Assembly (NCBI GenBank): GCA_035578155.1
Contig: JAPWDM010000013.1
Location: 13,169,527 to 13,233,526 of the forward strand
Length of the DNA: 64,000 bases
From: Brachynemurus nebulosus
Lineage: Eukaryota; Arthropoda; Insecta; Neuroptera; Myrmeleontidae
Direction of reading: 5' to 3'
In this document: positions 1-11,790 of the stretch, one piece after another
Layout of the letters: every line of letters begins with the position of its first letter
How positions within the stretch are numbered: the stretch's first letter is position 1
Translations under genes and position numbers: made by a program
Notes under the pieces: model-generated
What the model saw: only the letters and a program-made list of their open reading frames with translations
Database searches by the model: none
What the model was told of the DNA's origin: nothing

Positions 1-507
1 ATGCGTGTTAAGTAGGTACGCAAAAAGAACGATAAAATTCATGGAAACAAGAATTTCGTAATTGTATCACGAAATCTTAAAAAAGATTCAATTCACCGAA
101 TTTTAATAATATTAAACATTTAAGCCTCGGTAAAATACAATCCTCTGCCATATTTAAAATAATTTATTATGATAAGCACAATATCCGAAAATAAATATCG
201 TTTATAAATTAACCCAGATTTGAATAATATAATATTACAACAAGACTTTCTGTTAATTACTGACGTCAAGACCTTTCTATTTATTAAATAAATAATTCAC
301 GGCGATTATATTCATTCGAATTTTCGAGGTATATTCAAAGTGAAGTGTGTGAGAGATAGAATCAATCTTGCTCTTCCTTTGGCGTGCCTATATTTAAATA
401 TTCTAAGAAATATTCATTTATTATATTTATATATACAGGGTGGAAATGAAACAGGATTTATCAAACAGAGGGTAAATATCACTGAGTATTGAATCGAACA
501 TATATTT

Positions 508-900
508 ACATATCGCGAGTCTAGTGTTTCACTGTTCCATGTCGACTTTTTTGAGATTTGCACTTTTTCACATATTTGAGTTCTCCATTTCATTGTCTAT
601 CTATATAAATTTAAATTTAATCAAAATTCCATCTCCTAAAAGTATAAATAATTTTATTAAAAGTTCTATGTTTTACATACAATTTGGATGTTCTAAATTA
701 TTTTTTCGTTCAATTTATTATTGTTTCACGTAGTATTTTGATGTACTGTAATTTGTCTATACCTGCTACTTTGGAAATTAAAATTAATTCATATTATTTA
801 TATAAATTACATTTTAAAATATGTCAAAACTTCAAACTCATTTTTCTCGAGACTTTAAAAAGTCGACATGGAACAGTGTAACACTAAGCTCGCGATATGT
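508..900. mobile_element. MITE with ~45-bp terminal inverted repeats
   Basis: 508-553 (ACATATCGCGAG...TGTTCCATGTCGAC) is the near-perfect reverse complement of 855-900. The interior is AT-rich and has no coding capacity. No clear target duplication seen. Confidence 0.75.
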
Positions 901-1747
901 TTCCTAGAGATACCACAGACATTAAATTGTGAAGCATGACTCCATTTTATTAAACCCAACTTGTAACCACGAAGACTTGTTTATAAATATTAGATAAACC
1001 ATTAAATTAATGGCTTGACCGCTATTAAAGTAAATTTTTTTGCTTGAGTTTCTTAATGTATTTGTAATACACAGCATTCTCTCTAGTCGATTCTCTTCTC
1101 AACGGTAAATATAATGGAAAATTTTTGTAAAGATCAGTGTGGTCTGTGATATTTTCGGATTAATGATATTCCCTTTTTAAAATCTGTTACAATGGCTATA
1201 AACTATTTTGATGTTAAATCAAGTGATTAGTTAAAAATTTTAATAATTGTATTCGTTATAATACAATGTTTCCACTCTGTACAAATTGTTACTTTACTGT
1301 CATTGACCGAAATGTTACAGATAGTCGATGTCATTTGGGGACAATGCGAGAATGAACTTCCTTGAATATACCGGATAATGAAATCGCAAGGGATTTTGAA
1401 GAGTGTTCCTGTGTATTTCGTTTAATGGGGTTTATTTATCATATTTTTGACAGATATTAATCTTTTTTTAATTTGGTTTGAGGACATTGCTTATACAAGG
1501 TCACTGTTCGATGTACAGTAACAGTTAAAATATTCAGGTAATTCCATTTTGACACTTGGTGCTTTGTATAAATGAAAATTCCGAAAATAAAATTTTGAAA
1601 TCGGTAAAAGAAAGAATATACTCGTACATATGTATAAGCCTAAAAGTGATTTATACTGAAGGGCTAATAAGGAGAGTATCAGAACCAGAAATTACGGATT
1701 TGGGAGAAATTATTGCTAATGGCTGAACTATTGTTATCACAAATATT

Positions 1748-1905
1748 AGTGGCCGAAATGATTCCAGGCTACATGAATTCTATTTAAAATGAAAGAATTA
1801 CTTTTAAACATTTCTGTAATAGTTAAGAAAGTGTCGGTATTTATCTGAATTATATGGTAGACCATGTGGTCGGGAAACGACATTTCAAATTACAACGTAT
1901 ATGCA
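1748..1905. repeat. dispersed repeat, single copy of the 16333 family
   Basis: Matches 16333-16490 through AGGCTACA..GAATTCT, the ATTTATCTGAATTATATGG stretch and GAAACGACATTTCA. Confidence 0.7.
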
Positions 1906-2037
1906 ACAATAAACCTAACTTTTCTCACTCACGATCATGTAACAGAAACAAACAACAAACACTCCTTAAAAAATATGATAACATCAGTTACGGATTTTTT
2001 TTTCTGTACCTCAGTCCAAAAATATATCCATGCTGAA

Positions 2038-2135
2038 AGCAGGCGCGACGAGAGGGTGGGGTAGCCGGGGTTGTAGACCCGGGGCCCGGGCTAGAAGAGA
2101 GGGCCCATAGCAGTCGGTAGGGGCCCGGGAAAAAG
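2038..2135. repeat. GC-rich patch, probable hAT-type element interior
   Basis: Strongly GC-rich (GGCCCGGG runs) in AT-rich surroundings and non-coding. Similar GC-rich interiors occur in insect hAT-like elements ending in GGATTTAC motifs, but no clean ends are seen here. Confidence 0.35.
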
Positions 2136-3120
2136 TAAAAACTTTTTTTCTTTGCTCGTCACTTATTTTTTTCGGAAGTTGTTAAACGATGTGCTTTATT
2201 CCAGGGGGTCGCTATTTCTTTCCACGGCCCTGGCTGAAAGGATGAATAACTATTCATTTCTGGGTAAAATATTTTTCTGCTTTTGATGTAAATTTAATTT
2301 TTAATATTTAGAACTTTTCTATTCAAACATGAAAATATTTAGTTCACGTTAATTTTCTGAGAAATAATTCATTATATTTTTATATTTTTTTCTTTTAAAT
2401 CTATCAACCATGTTATTTTTTTATCACTTACAAATTATTCTTTTCCACGAATTTGGAAAATATTTTAAAATAATGTGTTTATGAAAACAAAATAATAACG
2501 GTAACATCTTTTTGTGACATAATTAAAAATTTTAATAAAGCTTAATATGAAACATTTTCAGAACCTTCAAAAGAGCACAATTAAAAAATTTAAATAGAAC
2601 TTCCTGTAGGAAATTCATATTGTATTTCGATAAAAACTTGAATTAAACATTTATTCGACTTTAACCATTTTTTAGATTATTTTTTTGATAGAAAATTATT
2701 TTCCGACATTTTAAAACGGGATATTTCTTTAATATATTCGACAACATAATTGCTTGTGCTTTTTGGAAAACATTTTTGAGTAAATTATGAAGTTTTTTTT
2801 CAGTTGTACTTTGAGATTACCCCTACTCATTTTTAGAGTAGTCATCTGTTCATAACGGCTTCAATTTTCTTTTTTAGGTTAACTAAAATGAAAATTTTCT
2901 AATTTAAAAAAAGCTCGTATTTCATTAAACTTCAATCCATTTGAGGAAATATGAGCTTTGGATTGCATGTATTAAGAATCATTTTATATATGGTATGATT
3001 CATTTTTGTTCAGTATGTGTAAATTACACAGTGGTTAGCTTTTAGGAGGGATAAAGTATTTCACGTTGAAATACTGAATCAATTTTTATCAGAAAATTTT
3101 AATAATTGCTACCTAATTCG

Positions 3121-3180
3121 CCAAGTGCGTGTCGAGCACGTATTAAGTCAGGATTTCGTAGTCAATAGTCAGAATTTTTC
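3121..3180 (+). repeat. dispersed ~60-bp repeat (CAAGTGCGTGT family)
   Basis: Shares CAAGTGCGTGT, an 8-12 base gap with CACG, then ATTAAGTCAGG.TTC and TAG...TTTTTCA with the copies at 6230, 6523, 9235, 12581, 23015, 29422, 41345 and 46580. Confidence 0.7.
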
Positions 3181-4135
3181 AAGATTTTCCTGGTAAAATA
3201 TTCCTTGCTTGTTGAACCTTTTACCGTCTGAACCTTCTACTTTTCATATAAATTAAAAAAAAATCAATAATGGTTTTTGAAAAATAATACTGAAAATGAT
3301 CTTAAAAGAAAATATTGTCTGTAAAACTGTTTTGAAACTTTCCGGGACTCCTACCATAATTTTATCATATTGATAAAAGTTTAGAACTACTATTTTTGTA
3401 GGTTTAAGATGTCATTAGGCCTATCTGTGTTAATTTTTGTCTTGTTTTTACTATTAAAGCAACTAATTTTTATGGTAAAATCGAACTATACTGAGACTAT
3501 ACTATGGTATCAAAAATGGATTTTTTTCTTAATCTGGCGCCTAAAATTTTATCAAAAATGAAAAATATAGTATGAAAAATGTATCATTCAAGGTACATCA
3601 TTCAAACCATTCTCTATGTCTGATGACGTCACCAGGGTAAAAGATTTCATTTAAAATTAAACACCTTATTAGACCAGTTTGTAAAATTTGGAATAATTTT
3701 AGTCTTACAAAATACAAATAAATATCACTTTTCGTTCACAAATATTGTTTTACTAGTAATGCTACTTTTTGAGTTTCAAATAAAAGTTTTTTAATAAGTG
3801 TCCACCCTGTATATAAACTATTTATCTATAACTTCCATACAACGCTTACATGTAAAGAAATGAAAATCAGTGTTAAAGATTAGATTATATTTCACAACGT
3901 GATAAGAAAAAGGTTCTATTTTCCTTGTCTGAGTTTTTTCTTTTAAATAAACACATTTCAGATCTACGATGTAAATAAGTATTAAGTAAATACATAAACA
4001 AGATCTTATTTATTATCCAAGTGGCTTTTTACAAGTACTTAATGGAAATATGTAAAGCCACACATTATGTGGCTACAACATAATATATTACCGTATATGT
4101 TCAAAGTATATTTAAAAATTTTTAGACGGCTGTGG

Positions 4136-4480
4136 TTTTTTTATCGAATTTTCAAATGGAAAATTTAGCTATTATAGCCGTTATCATGATGAAACTTGAG
4201 TCTGGGACTATGATAGATATTTCTTTTATAAGGTCTCTAGAAGTTGAAAATGATATTCACGATAACTCTCGAACGAAACATCCAATTTTTATGAAATTTG
4301 ATGAACACATTGGACGTCTCAAGCACTTGGATGAGTTCTTCAGCCATACATGTTCGGATGTCCGGTTTTTACAAAAATTTGCGTTTGTTTTAAATCATAC
4401 ACAAGAATGGGAAAAATCACATAAGATATGTTTTTGAACCATTATCTTATGTAAGCGGGTTTTCGAGAAAAATTTAAAAA
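4136..4480 (+). repeat. long dispersed repeat (tail GATGCTGCGACAGGGGTATT family), partial
   Basis: Matches the 25112 copy across AATTTAGCTATTA.AGCC, CTCTCGAACGAAACATCCAA and TTGGATGAGTTC. It leaves a 101-codon open frame that is a by-product of the repeat: related but frame-broken sequence recurs at 9935, 17379 and 25112. Confidence 0.7.
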
Positions 4481-4531
4481 TATGTTTTGTATTCTTATGG
4501 AGATATATCTCTATATGTAATTTATAGTAAT

Positions 4532-4791
4532 CAGAGCCATATTTACATAAGGGCATTTGAAGCACTTGTTTCGGGGCCTTTCTCCACAAAATCTATCAAA
4601 AGAGACGTAGAATAGACAGAAGAAGCGTTTTATTGCTTGCTAGCCCTAATTTTACGGAAAATTTTGGGAAAATACCTTATTACCTTAGCAGGGGTCTCCA
4701 CAAAACTTCTGAAGGGGCTCCACATGTGAAGTACTTAGAGGCCACCACATGAGAAGTGCCCCAGGACCTCAACCGGGGTAATCCAGCCCTG
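4532..4791. mobile_element. possible hAT-like element
   Basis: CAGAGCCATATTTACATAAG and GGTAATCCAGCCCTG are imperfect inverted ends; flanking 8-mers match at 5 of 8 positions. Confidence 0.4.
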
Positions 4792-5925
4792 TTTCTAATA
4801 GTCAATTTTGTTGTACGTATGTATTATTTTAGGGTTCCGACGAAAAATTTCGAAATTCTTATAGTTTCACAAAATTGTACAATTTTACAATTTTTTCGTT
4901 TTAAAACTCCGTTTGCGAAATATTGTGCTTCAAAATGAAGTAATTTTTAGAACCGGAAATTCGCTGTTATGCACAATGGTTGTGACATGGATATTTTATT
5001 ATGAAATTATATTTTGATTGTAAAATAAGCTTTCTCAAAATATTTCAAATTCAAAAAAGTGGGGAAAGGAATTTTTACAATTGTTAGTTAATTTCTAACG
5101 TGCAAACCACCTTAACAAAGAAAAATTTATTTAAAATAAAACAACAACTGTCTTTTCTCGAACTAATAAAATCAGTTTGTCACAGAATCCGTGTAATAGA
5201 TTACATACTTGTGTCACTTTTGGAAACATATGACACAAATGTTCTTGAAAGTTTTCCCTCGACGAAAAAAGTTTTAAATTAATTTAAAAATATTTTTCAT
5301 TGCATTCCAAGAACTTTAAACAGCGAAAACAAAACAAAATAAAACAAATATATTTTAAATTACCCGTCAAAAAAATTGTATACATTCTATTCAAATCGGG
5401 TGCTTTATGGGATTATTCGAGTATACATATTTAAATTTTACAATGCGGTTAAGCCCACACTATGACACTCCCACATCTGCTTGACACGATACAATAATAA
5501 TAATATCATATTATAATAAATTCATGAAAATTATTAAATTATTTGCATATGTATATGTATATGGTGTTTTCAAAAACACGCCCTTAATGTAAAACTTTTA
5601 GGATTAAACATTTATTGGACACATAATGTACAAACGATTAGTGTTTACTTAACACCTATACCAACGCCAACTACATTTAAAACTTTTAAAGTGTTAATTA
5701 CACATGTCCGAACAGGAAACACATTATCATGTATTCGATAGAATTAACGATATTAGTAAAATAAAATGTATTCTCACTGTCCTCGTTCTACCACATTTTG
5801 ATAAATTTATATGTATACGATTAATTTAATGGATAATAAATTATTTAACGACTTTCTTTAGAAACATTTCCATGGAGTATATTTTTATTAGTATTAGAAT
5901 ATAGGCAATCGATTTAACACACATG

Positions 5926-6054
5926 TATATAAGTATGTAAGTCGATTTTTTATTGTAGTGCAGTAGTGTTTTGTTTTGAATGAGTTAAAAGGCGTCAACA
6001 AGTCTATAAAAAAATTTATATTTTAAAAATATTCCATCAACAATGTCAGGAAGT
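5926..6054 (+). promoter_or_regulatory. candidate core promoter and short first coding exon
   Basis: TATATAAG at 5926-5933 precedes an initiator-like GCAGTAGTG at about 5960. At 6043 an ATG in the context ATCAACAATG opens MSGS and runs straight into a perfect gtaagt donor at 6055. The TATA-to-start spacing (about 35) is slightly long. If spliced to the exon at 20552 it would reach a stop after about 15 codons, so it would be a uORF for synaptotagmin or belong to another gene. Chance occurrence is quite possible. Confidence 0.2.
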
Positions 6055-6229
6055 GTAAGTTGTACTAGTACGAATAATGTTTCGTACTATTAATTGTTAT
6101 TATGAATTTTATGGAAGTTATAATTCTCGATTTCGAAGCGATTGTACCTTTATCGGGGCCTATTTACGTTTACTAGAAACCTTACCTTGGGTTGATATTT
6201 ATATGTCCTAAATTTTATTTCGAAAGCGT

Positions 6230-6282
6230 GAAAATCTACCCACTGAGGAGCCTTAACTTTATGCGTGCCCAACACGCACTTG
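6230..6282 (-). repeat. dispersed ~60-bp repeat (CAAGTGCGTGT family)
   Basis: Minus-strand copy: CAAGTGCGTGTTGGGCACGC then TTAAGGCTCCTCAGTGG. Confidence 0.7.
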
Positions 6283-6522
6283 AAAACTTTTTTGTAATTT
6301 AAATTTTTTTAACAATCGACCGTAGGAAGTTAAATTGTAGAACGCAAGTACTAAAGAATGATTTACATCGGAGATAATCCATGGGTTATGTTATAAAAAA
6401 AAATATAAATGCCTCCTCTGAGATTACTAAAATGGAAATTTTTAACAAAGTATTTTTTTTATTCGCTTTCTAGACGTTAAATGATTTTTTAATTATATTT
6501 TATAAATTTTTTATAACTTTTA

Positions 6523-6580
6523 CCAAGTGCTTGCTGGGCTCGCGTTAAGTCAGGGTTCCTCATGTGGTTAAAGCTTTTCA
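6523..6580 (+). repeat. dispersed ~60-bp repeat (CAAGTGCGTGT family)
   Basis: CAAGTGCTTGCTGGGCTCGC then TTAAGTCAGGGTTCCTCA. Confidence 0.7.
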
Positions 6581-7025
6581 TATAGATTTCGGAATAAAAT
6601 ATAGAGCCCGTAAGTATATGTCGCACCGTTTGTCTAAAGAGATTAGAAATCAATACTTCGAAGAGTGTCAGTTTATATCGTTTAAAAGTTCATTACTTCT
6701 GACAACACAGCTCAGGTTAATTGTAGTTAAAAAATGTCATTTTAAATATTACACATTGAACATTTTCAGTAATCAAATCTATACATGTTATTACGTAATC
6801 AGACAATTTTAATTAAATATTATGACATTCACTAGCGCGAGTTGTGCCATTGATCAAAATTAAATTAGATTTTATATTTCCCTCCGGAATTTATCTAAAT
6901 GTGACTGAAAATATGGGAAATAATAATATTATTACTTGTATTGAAAGAATCAACCTATGTAACTCTTGTTCAAAAATTTTAGCATAATAAACAAATAATT
7001 GAATAAACAAACTGAAATACTTTAA

Positions 7026-7496
7026 GGGGAGGGTAAGGTTAATTCGTACAAAAAAGGCATGTTTTTGTTATTTTTTTGTGACGACACAGTTAAAATCTCT
7101 TTATTAAAACCAGTGGTACATTAAAGTATAACATTCGAATAATATTGTATAAAATTTTCACGAAGAAATATTAAAAAATACAGTAATGGCAGCAATTATT
7201 TGAACGTATCTCGGAAAAAAGTAGAATTGCGGTGCCCCTCATAACTTGGTGCTGGATCATCCGAAATAAAAAAATTAAAGTTCGTTCGTTAGATAATAGT
7301 TTTCCTCAGGTAACGCTGGGAGGGTTTTTCGAAATTTCAATTTTTAACTTTTTTGTAACACTTAGAACGGGAAAGCACGATTTTTGCGAAAAAAATTGAG
7401 AAAAGAAATTTTGAGACAATATTTCTGAGATATTATGCATTCAGTTAAAAAAATAAAAAAGATGCAAAAAAATTATTTTAATACCTTACCCTGCCC
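7026..7496. mobile_element. TTAA-flanked MITE
   Basis: TTAA at 7022-7025 and 7497-7500; inverted ends GGGGAGGGTAAGGT and ACCTTACCCTGCCC. 471 bp, no coding capacity. Confidence 0.75.
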
Positions 7497-8092
7497 TTAA
7501 AAAAAATTAAAGTTACGGACAATGTACAATCTTCCAGTTTAGTAAACTTTTTGCACATGATTTTCGATTAGATTTAGTTTATGGTGGGAATGCTGTGAAG
7601 TGGTATTACTTTCAAAAACTTGATGTTAGTTTGCGGCTTATAACGAATATTCCCTGTTAAACTGTTGGCCAAAATGTCGCCAAAAATTAACGTTCAACTG
7701 ATATTCAGTATGGTTGACATAAATTTTGACACGTTTCCCAGTTTTTAAAACAATTACTATAAATTAATATTTTACAACAGAATTTATTAATCCTATTCTT
7801 TAAATCTTCTTCTTTAATAGGAAGTATTTATTTTTATTCTATGAAAGTCTTGACTTTCTCCCTTTTTTGGGGAATTTTTTCATTAGCTGTGTGTTAAAAA
7901 TTGCCTTTATAAATTTTTTATCAGAAACTATCAGAGAAATGATTCAAATTTTGCGATTTTTTGTTGTATATTAAAAAAGAAATAACACATCTAAATACGC
8001 TGCCAAAGGGAAAATACCCTTAATTAAAAAAATAAATTTTTTTTTATTAATTTGCATGTATTATACATACTATACACATGCGTTTACATACC

Positions 8093-8330
8093 TACAGTAT
8101 AACCTTTTTTTATGCGGCGGACAGAGATCGCGTAAAAAAATATTCAAAAACTTCATGAATAGCTATAAAAAAACTCGTAGAAAATACATAACTCAAAATG
8201 CTCAAAACCTCACGATTTCTTTAGAAAACAGCATTTTATTTCATTTTTATAGGTCCGAAGACATTCGTCAATCTTCGGACCTATTGTAAATTCGGACCTA
8301 TTATAATATAGAAATTCTTGCTATTCTTGA
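8093..8330 (+). repeat. MITE-like repeat (TTTTTATGCGG family)
   Basis: Begins ACAGTATAACC then TTTTTTTATGCGGCGGAC. Shares AACTCAAAATGCTCA and CCTCACGATTTC with 11664 and 15668. Contains a perfect 11-bp hairpin (AGGTCCGAAGA) at 8251-8282. Confidence 0.55.
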
Positions 8331-8940
8331 AACATCAGTAGCGCATACAGCAAAAATCCACTTGTCGCACACTCCAAGAAGTGCGATATCGACATTAAGT
8401 GAGGGGAGAGTCCATACCTCGTTTACTCACGTACACTGCTTCTTAAGTATGTGTGTGTGTTCACACAACGTATTCGCCTTAGTCATAGACGGTCATGTAT
8501 CGTCATATTGTATGCTTATCTTAAAGTATTATTAATTTACCTATGCATGTTATATTACAGGTTTTGAATCGATTCTTGCAATTGTTATACATTGTTGATT
8601 TTAATGCAATTTATTATTTTTCGTTATTATTAAAAAACATAATATTTGTTATTATTTTTTATTTAAATTGAGTTTAATTATATTTATTTAATAGAGTTCA
8701 ACGTATTATTATTATCATTATCATTATTTTAATAAAAAAGTGTTTAAAATTTATTTTAGAATTTTTGTTGAATTAGAAAATATAGTTTCTATCTTTTGAT
8801 TTGATATTTTGTAGTTGCAAAATTTGTTGCCATAATATTTTGTTTAAAAAAATATAACAAAAAACACAATTTAAAAAGTGAAAATAGTGACAATTTTTAC
8901 ATTATTTTTTCAAATTTTTTAATGGAAACATGACTGACTA

Positions 8941-9015
8941 TACTTCAATTTTAATTTTAAACTTCAATTTTAATTTTAAAATTTTAAAATTTTATACTTC
9001 AATTTTAATTTTAAA
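8941..9015. repeat. short tandem repeat, ~19-bp unit
   Basis: Three units of ACTTCAATTTTAATTTTAA, the third separated by an AATTTTAAAATTT spacer. Confidence 0.8.
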
Positions 9016-9234
9016 TTTCTAGAAAAAGAAATATGTATTGGCATTTTACATGCTATTTATAATATTTGTCTCTTCTTAACGTGTACGTATTATCTTTCGT
9101 ACGTAATATAAATTACTGGTCCTTTCATTTCTAATGTCTATGGTCAAATATATTCATCTATTTCTTTAATAAAACGTAAAAATGTATTGAAATGCTTTAT
9201 ATACTTTATCCCGAAAATTGAGAAACAGTAATCA

Positions 9235-9272
9235 CTGAGTACCTATATTTAATGCGTGTGAAACACGCACTT
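9235..9272 (-). repeat. dispersed repeat (CAAGTGCGTGT family), short copy
   Basis: Minus-strand CAAGTGCGTGTTTCACACGC followed by ATTAAATATAGG. Confidence 0.6.
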
Positions 9273-9520
9273 GACGACTTTATTATAATATTTTAATAAA
9301 AATTACAATAATTACAATACATCTGTAAAAAAACTTGTATTTTTATGCAATGTACCTACTGACTAAATGCTTAAAAACAATCAGTAAGTAATTTTATCGC
9401 AAATTAATTTTTAAATTTTTTACATTTTGTTATTTCTCATTCTCATTATGTACTTTTATCGGCAATATTTTTTAAAAATCACTTAAAAAAAGGTTATACT
9501 GCATTGCAAACTTTTTTTTT
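9262..9520. repeat. repeat shared with 40550-40806
   Basis: Diverged copy; shares AATGCTTAAAAACAATCAGT and TCGCAAATTAAT. Directly follows a CAAGTGCGTGT-family copy. Confidence 0.5.
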
Positions 9521-9934
9521 TTAAAACGAAACAATGTTTAGAGTCATACGTATATATTTATTTGCGTATGACACGAGATAATCTGATGTATTTATGTATG
9601 TATGTACGTATAACAATATGTAAATTCATAAATAATTGCAAATATAATTACTTTAATTTATACTTCGTTGCTGACATATTTTAAAAAAAAAAAAACATTA
9701 TATGCTTGTAGATTTTTTTAAAAAATCCGGTATAAATCATAACCTTATATTATAGAATAACATGGACTTTTTCTAGGTAGTGACTTTTCCAGATAAATAA
9801 AATCAGGTCTGGAGGTATGGAGACACTTGGTAACGCAATGTAATTGCCTATATTCAGGGGCAGTCGTGTATGTAAAAGATTGCATATATTCTAGGGATAG
9901 TATCGGTCGGCCATGTTAAGCTTGTACTCGGGAT

Positions 9935-10278
9935 TATGAGAGAAATTTGTTTTGAGGTCCTTAGAACCCAAAAATTACATTCACTAAAATTTATATATTA
10001 TAGTCTGCAGGGTAGCTTTCGAACGAAACATCCTATCTTTACGGAATTTGGTTAGAACGTTTACCTTTGGATGAGGTCTTCAGTCAGACACGTTCGATGT
10101 CCAAAACCTCGAAAAAAATGAATTTTTTGCAGAAGTTTATGAAAATCTTTAATTTTTCTAACAAAGAGCGGAAAAATCACATAAGATACGTTTTTGAACC
10201 ATTATCCTATGCAAGCGGATTTTCGAGAAAAAGTGGAAATTCGCTATGTTATGCAAGATGCTTCGACAGGCGTATTTA
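9935..10278 (+). repeat. long dispersed repeat (GATGCTGCGACAGGGGTATT family)
   Basis: Carries GAAATTTGTTTTGAGGTCC, CGAACGAAACATCC, TTTGGATGAG, TTCGATGTCC and the terminal GATGCTTCGACAGGCGTATT. Confidence 0.7.
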
Positions 10279-11213
10279 TAACATTAGCATTGTCTTTAAA
10301 GGGTTATGTAAATAACTTTTTTTTGTGTTTCTCTTGTTTCGACTTTCATTTATTTATAGGTATATTGTTTGAAAATTCACAATTTAATAATTGATTAATG
10401 TAATAATTAAATAAAATTATGAATTTTGACGTAACTAACAATAAATACTCAAGTACTTAGGTACCTCATTTCAGTATATTACGATATATGCTTCCACTGC
10501 AGTAGATGACTTAATTGACTTGTTTCATTAAAATATATTACATTGATGATGTAAATGTAATAACAATATGAATAGCAAAGTTTTCCGACTGGTGATTTCC
10601 GATCATGAATATTCAAACAGATATAATTTAGTTATTGATGACGATCGTTGAAAAGTTAAAAGCAGGTTCAGTGTAGGATTACGATATCGTTTTAAATTTA
10701 AATGGTATCGATATTCTCACTACCTACCTGACACTCTGGGGGGATTGACTTATTATTTTAACACGTTGGTGGGCGTAAGCAATTATAAAATAATAGCAAT
10801 TGGAATGCTATGTTTTTTTCGGATATACGTATTCAAAAAATACAACCTGTGGTGGAAGGAAACGTAAAATGAAACACCATTTTGGTTTTATTTCACTTAT
10901 CGAATATTTTAAATGCAGTTATTTGTATCATGTGGTGTACTGTCGAAATTGTTGACGCTGCACAGCGGCTGAATTAGTCCCAAACAAATTTTGGTAATTG
11001 GAGAAAACAGTATAATGTTTTCTAAAAGTGAAATTTAATGCCTCTCTGATTCAAATTATACTTTCTGTGCATTCGATGACGTCACTGTGGTAATTGTTTT
11101 GGTTTTTGTAAATTAATTGATATAAAAAAGAATTAATTTTCCAAAAATTGACAGTGTTTCGGTAATTTGTTGTTTAAATAACAAAATTTTTTCATTATAA
11201 TAACATAATTTGT

Positions 11214-11288
11214 ACAGCATATCCTCTTTTTATACGGTGGATAGGGACCGCATAAAAAAACCACAATAAAAATATTCAAAGTTTGTTA
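11214..11288 (+). repeat. TTTTTATGCGG-family fragment
   Basis: ACAGCATATCCTCTTTTTAT then ACGGTGGATAGGGACCGCA; cut off by the CAGGGTG MITE that begins at 11291. The family resumes at 11664, suggesting that MITE pair inserted into it. Confidence 0.55.
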
Positions 11289-11290
11289 TA

Positions 11291-11414
11291 CAGGGTGTAA
11301 AACAAATAACTCTCGTCTTTTTGTGGGGTGACTCATAGCATCCTGTAGACACTAAAACCGCAGGAATTTTTTCGGAATCAACAGTCCTGTCACCCCTCAA
11401 AAGGAAAAAGATAA

Positions 11415-11417
<3 letters not shown>
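11291..11417. mobile_element. CAGGGTGTAA MITE, 3' end lost
   Basis: Starts CAGGGTGTAAAACAAATAAC and matches the units at 11513, 44933 and 45139. Its far inverted end is replaced by TA repeats. Confidence 0.75.

Positions 11418-11476
<59 letters not shown>
11417..11476. repeat. TA microsatellite
   Basis: About 30 TA units between two oppositely oriented CAGGGTGTAA MITE units. Confidence 0.95.
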
Positions 11477-11481
<5 letters not shown>

Positions 11482-11512
11482 TATATATATGTATGTGTGT
11501 ATATATTATATA

Positions 11513-11652
11513 CAGGGTGTAAAGAAAATAACTCTTATCCTTTTGAGGGGTGACGCGACTGTTAATTCCGAAAAAATTCCTGCGGCCTTAGTGTCTACAG
11601 GGTGCTATGAGTCACCCCACAAAAGGACGAGAGTTATTTGTTTTACACCCTG
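11513..11652. mobile_element. CAGGGTGTAA MITE, complete
   Basis: 140 bp with inverted ends (CAGGGTGTAAAGAAAATAAC; GTTATTTGTTTTACACCCTG) and flanking TA. Opposite orientation to the unit at 11291. Confidence 0.8.
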
Positions 11653-11663
11653 TAGATTGTAAA

Positions 11664-11790
11664 GAAATTTTTTTTATACGGTGGTTTGGGATTGCATAAA
11701 AAAAGTTTCATCGAAAATATATAATTCAAAACACTCAGAGCCTCTCAATTTCCCTAGAAGTTGCTTTTCTGTATAAGATAAAGAATTAAT
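11664..11790 (+). repeat. TTTTTATGCGG-family fragment
   Basis: TTTTTATACGGTGGTTTGGG, GCATAAAAAAAGTTTCATCG and CAAAACACTCAGAGCCTC match 15668-15780. Confidence 0.55.

Noticed and set aside
437..3813. CAGGGTGGA...TCCACCCTG as ends of one 3.4-kb element
   Set aside because: Only about 9 bp of inverted match and no internal support; CAGGGTG ends are frequent here, so this may be two unrelated ends.
4132..4437. 101-codon open frame
   Set aside because: Lies wholly inside a dispersed repeat whose other copies break the frame; no recognisable protein.
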